DNA of 6,560 bases, taken from the NCBI GenBank assembly GCA_031287295.1, contig JAITTH010000161.1, positions 1 to 6,560 of the forward strand, in the 5' to 3' direction. Each line of letters opens with the position of its first letter. The first letter of the stretch is position 1. This DNA is from Eubacteriales Family XIII. Incertae Sedis bacterium (GTDB lineage Bacteria; Bacillota; Clostridia; Peptostreptococcales; Anaerovoracaceae). Shown piece after piece: positions 5,895 through 6,560 of the stretch. Below the pieces are notes generated by a model. The model saw only the letters and a program-made list of their open reading frames with translations. It was not told where the DNA came from and searched no databases. A program made the position numbers and the translations under genes.

Positions 5895-6299
5895 ATGTCA
5901 CAGAGAACCTACTTGATGTTAAAGCCGGATGCGGTTGCTGCTCGACATATCGGAGAGATCATTGCTCGTATCGAACGCGTTGGACTCAAGATTGAACGGC
6001 TTGAGCTTGCGAATGTTACTGTAGATCAGGCAAAGGCAAATTATGCCGAACACGAAGGCAAGCCGTTTTATGCGGGGCTCATCGAATACATCACCTCAGG
6101 GCCGGTGGTTAAAATGATTGTTAGCGGACCGGGTGCTGTGGCAGTCGCTCGAAAGCTTATGGGTGAGACAGATCCGGCGAAGGCAGCACCGGGAACAATT
6201 CGTGGAGATTTCGGGCTCGTGATGGATGAAAATGTCATTCACGGATCGGATTCCCCGGAATCGGCAGAGCGCGAAATCGGCATTTTCTTCCCATCTTAA
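5895..6299 (+). CDS. ndk: nucleoside diphosphate kinase
   Basis: Transfers the gamma phosphate between nucleoside triphosphates and diphosphates through a phosphohistidine, supplying NTPs and dNTPs, including dTTP downstream of the ThyA reaction. The 134-residue protein is of normal length. Key residues are visible: Lys10 in LKPDAV (9-14), RKLMGETDP (86-94) with the phosphate-binding Arg86, TIRGDFG (101-107) with Arg103, and the active-site NVIHGSDS (113-120) with the phosphorylated His116. EREI (125-128) closes the domain. The ATG at 5895 is preceded by the near-perfect ribosome site AAAGGAGAG (5881-5889). The gene has its own promoter and is divergent from hslO, so it appears to be expressed separately from the upstream operon. 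No canonical terminator directly follows; the next 103 nt hold overlapping inverted repeats. Confidence 0.97.
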   Translation: MSQRTYLMLKPDAVAARHIGEIIARIERVGLKIERLELANVTVDQAKANYAEHEGKPFYAGLIEYITSGPVVKMIVSGPGAVAVARKLMGETDPAKAAPGTIRGDFGLVMDENVIHGSDSPESAEREIGIFFPS

Positions 6300-6313
6300 T
6301 TACAGGTAAAAAG

Positions 6314-6377
6314 ATTTCAGTCGAAGGACTCAAGAAATTTACGCGATGAGACGAAATTTCTCGGCACATCGCGTAAA
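6314..6377 (+). repeat. overlapping inverted repeats between ndk and tRNA-Thr
   Basis: The strongest is an exact 11-bp dyad, TTTACGCGATG (6338-6348) and CATCGCGTAAA (6367-6377), with an 18-nt spacer. AGAAATTT (6333-6340) with AAATTTCT (6354-6361) forms an alternative stem that shares three bases with it. ATTTC (6314-6318) with GAAAT (6334-6338), plus AGTC (6319-6322) with GACT (6327-6330), forms a third. The nearest T-run (6391-6396) lies 13 nt beyond the 11-bp stem, too far for a textbook terminator. The dyad may fold in the ndk 3' RNA or be a protein site just upstream of the tRNA promoter. Confidence 0.5.
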
Positions 6378-6382
6378 ATCTA

Positions 6383-6391
6383 TGGTATACT
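6383..6391 (+). promoter_or_regulatory. candidate extended -10 promoter of tRNA-Thr
   Basis: TGGTATACT (6383-6391) fits the extended -10 pattern TGN-TATAAT with one mismatch. No convincing -35 lies 16-18 nt upstream (GGCACA at 6363-6368), as is common for extended -10 promoters. Transcription would begin near 6398, about 5 nt before the mature tRNA 5' end. The tRNA could alternatively be co-transcribed from ndk. Confidence 0.5.
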
Positions 6392-6402
6392 TTTTTGCGT
6401 AT

Positions 6403-6478
6403 GCTGCCCTAACTCAGGCGGTAGAGTACCTCCTTGGTAAGGAGGAAGTCGGCGGTTCAAGTCCGCTGGGCAGCTCCA
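6403..6478 (+). tRNA. tRNA-Thr (anticodon GGU), CCA encoded
   Basis: The 76-nt cloverleaf folds completely. The acceptor stem is GCTGCCC (6403-6409) with GGGCAGC (6468-6474). The D stem is ACTC (6412-6415) with GAGT (6424-6427). The anticodon stem is CCTCC (6429-6433) with GGAGG (6441-6445), around the loop TTGGTAA (6434-6440) whose anticodon GGT at 6436-6438 reads ACC and ACU threonine codons. The variable loop is AAGTC, and the T stem is GGCGG (6451-6455) with CCGCT (6463-6467), closing on one G·U pair around TTCAAGT. The discriminator is U, followed by a genome-encoded CCA (6476-6478). It is followed 5 nt later by an intrinsic terminator. Confidence 0.97.
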
Positions 6479-6483
6479 GAAAT

Positions 6484-6519
6484 ACAGATAGCCCCGAAGA
6501 AGGGGCTATCTGTGTTTTT
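6484..6519 (+). terminator. intrinsic terminator after tRNA-Thr
   Basis: A perfect 12-bp stem, ACAGATAGCCCC (6484-6495) with GGGGCTATCTGT (6502-6513), closes a GAAGAA loop and is followed by G and five T (6515-6519). It is placed to end the tRNA transcript. On the minus strand the stem is followed only by ATTTC, so reverse termination would be weak. Confidence 0.95.
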
Positions 6520-6531
6520 ATTGATTCATAG

Positions 6532-6546
6532 AGCGGACTTGAACCG
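6532..6546 (-). repeat. 15-nt inverted copy of the tRNA-Thr T-arm at the right edge
   Basis: AGCGGACTTGAACCG here is the exact reverse complement of 6453-6467, the T-arm of the tRNA-Thr gene. It contains the near-universal GGTTCAAGTCC core. As a minus-strand tRNA it would have only three of five T-stem pairs, an AT-rich acceptor and no CCA, so it is not called as a tRNA. It may be a degenerate tRNA 3' end, a tRNA-derived fragment, or a chance match to the consensus core; the window ends 14 bases later. Confidence 0.45.
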
Positions 6547-6560
6547 TATGACGGCTGAAG

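Noticed and set aside
6428..6445. SD and anti-SD-like GGAGG and CCTCC in the tRNA
   Set aside because: These are simply the two strands of the anticodon stem.
6346..6531. 61-codon plus-strand open frame over the tRNA and terminator
   Set aside because: It translates straight through a complete tRNA-Thr gene and its terminator, a well-known kind of spurious frame.
6525..6560. Second tRNA on the minus strand at the right edge
   Set aside because: Only three of five T-stem pairs form, there is no CCA, the would-be acceptor strand is AT-rich, and the 5' half is outside the window; kept only as a repeat.
1..6560. Mobile elements, CRISPR arrays, toxin-antitoxin or defence systems
   Set aside because: No transposase, integrase, spaced direct repeats or small paired genes are visible; every long frame is accounted for by housekeeping genes.

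Overview
This window looks like an ordinary chromosomal housekeeping segment from a low-to-mid GC Bacillota bacterium. The gene order cysS – mrnC – … – rlmB – sigH is the classic Firmicutes arrangement. SigH and Mini-III are typical of that phylum, and the protein wording would fit Negativicutes or Clostridia; that finer placement is a weak inference from memory. There is no mobile element, CRISPR array or obvious novel multi-gene system.

Layout. Positions 2-76 hold the tail of an unidentified gene. Positions 90-3301 form a tightly packed rightward operon: cysS (Cys-tRNA synthetase), mrnC (Mini-ribonuclease III), thyA (thymidylate synthase) and folA (dihydrofolate reductase). Junctions there are 1-bp or 4-bp overlaps or a 4-nt gap, implying translational coupling. 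A 171-nt non-coding leader rich in inverted repeats (3302-3472) separates folA from rlmB (23S rRNA 2'-O-methyltransferase), which is followed by sigH (alternative sigma factor with a TTG start). The convergent gene hslO (Hsp33 redox chaperone, minus strand) overlaps sigH by 4 bp at the stop codons. A divergent intergenic region (5685-5894) carries promoters for hslO and ndk that appear to share one palindromic -35 element, and both leaders contain hairpins. ndk (nucleoside diphosphate kinase) follows, then a hairpin-rich 103-nt gap, a tRNA-Thr(GGU) gene with its own likely promoter, and a strong intrinsic terminator. The last 30 bases contain an inverted copy of the tRNA T-arm and no identifiable gene.

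How the genes work together. cysS and tRNA-Thr serve translation, while mrnC and rlmB mature 23S rRNA. thyA, folA and ndk serve dTTP and NTP supply: ThyA makes dTMP and dihydrofolate, FolA regenerates tetrahydrofolate, and Ndk makes triphosphates. sigH and hslO are regulatory and stress functions. The most interesting material is regulatory rather than genic: a possible Shine-Dalgarno switch in front of rlmB, a possible pseudoknot over the hslO ribosome binding site, the shared -35 element, and thyA-folA occupying a locus that, as I recall, holds thyX in several relatives.
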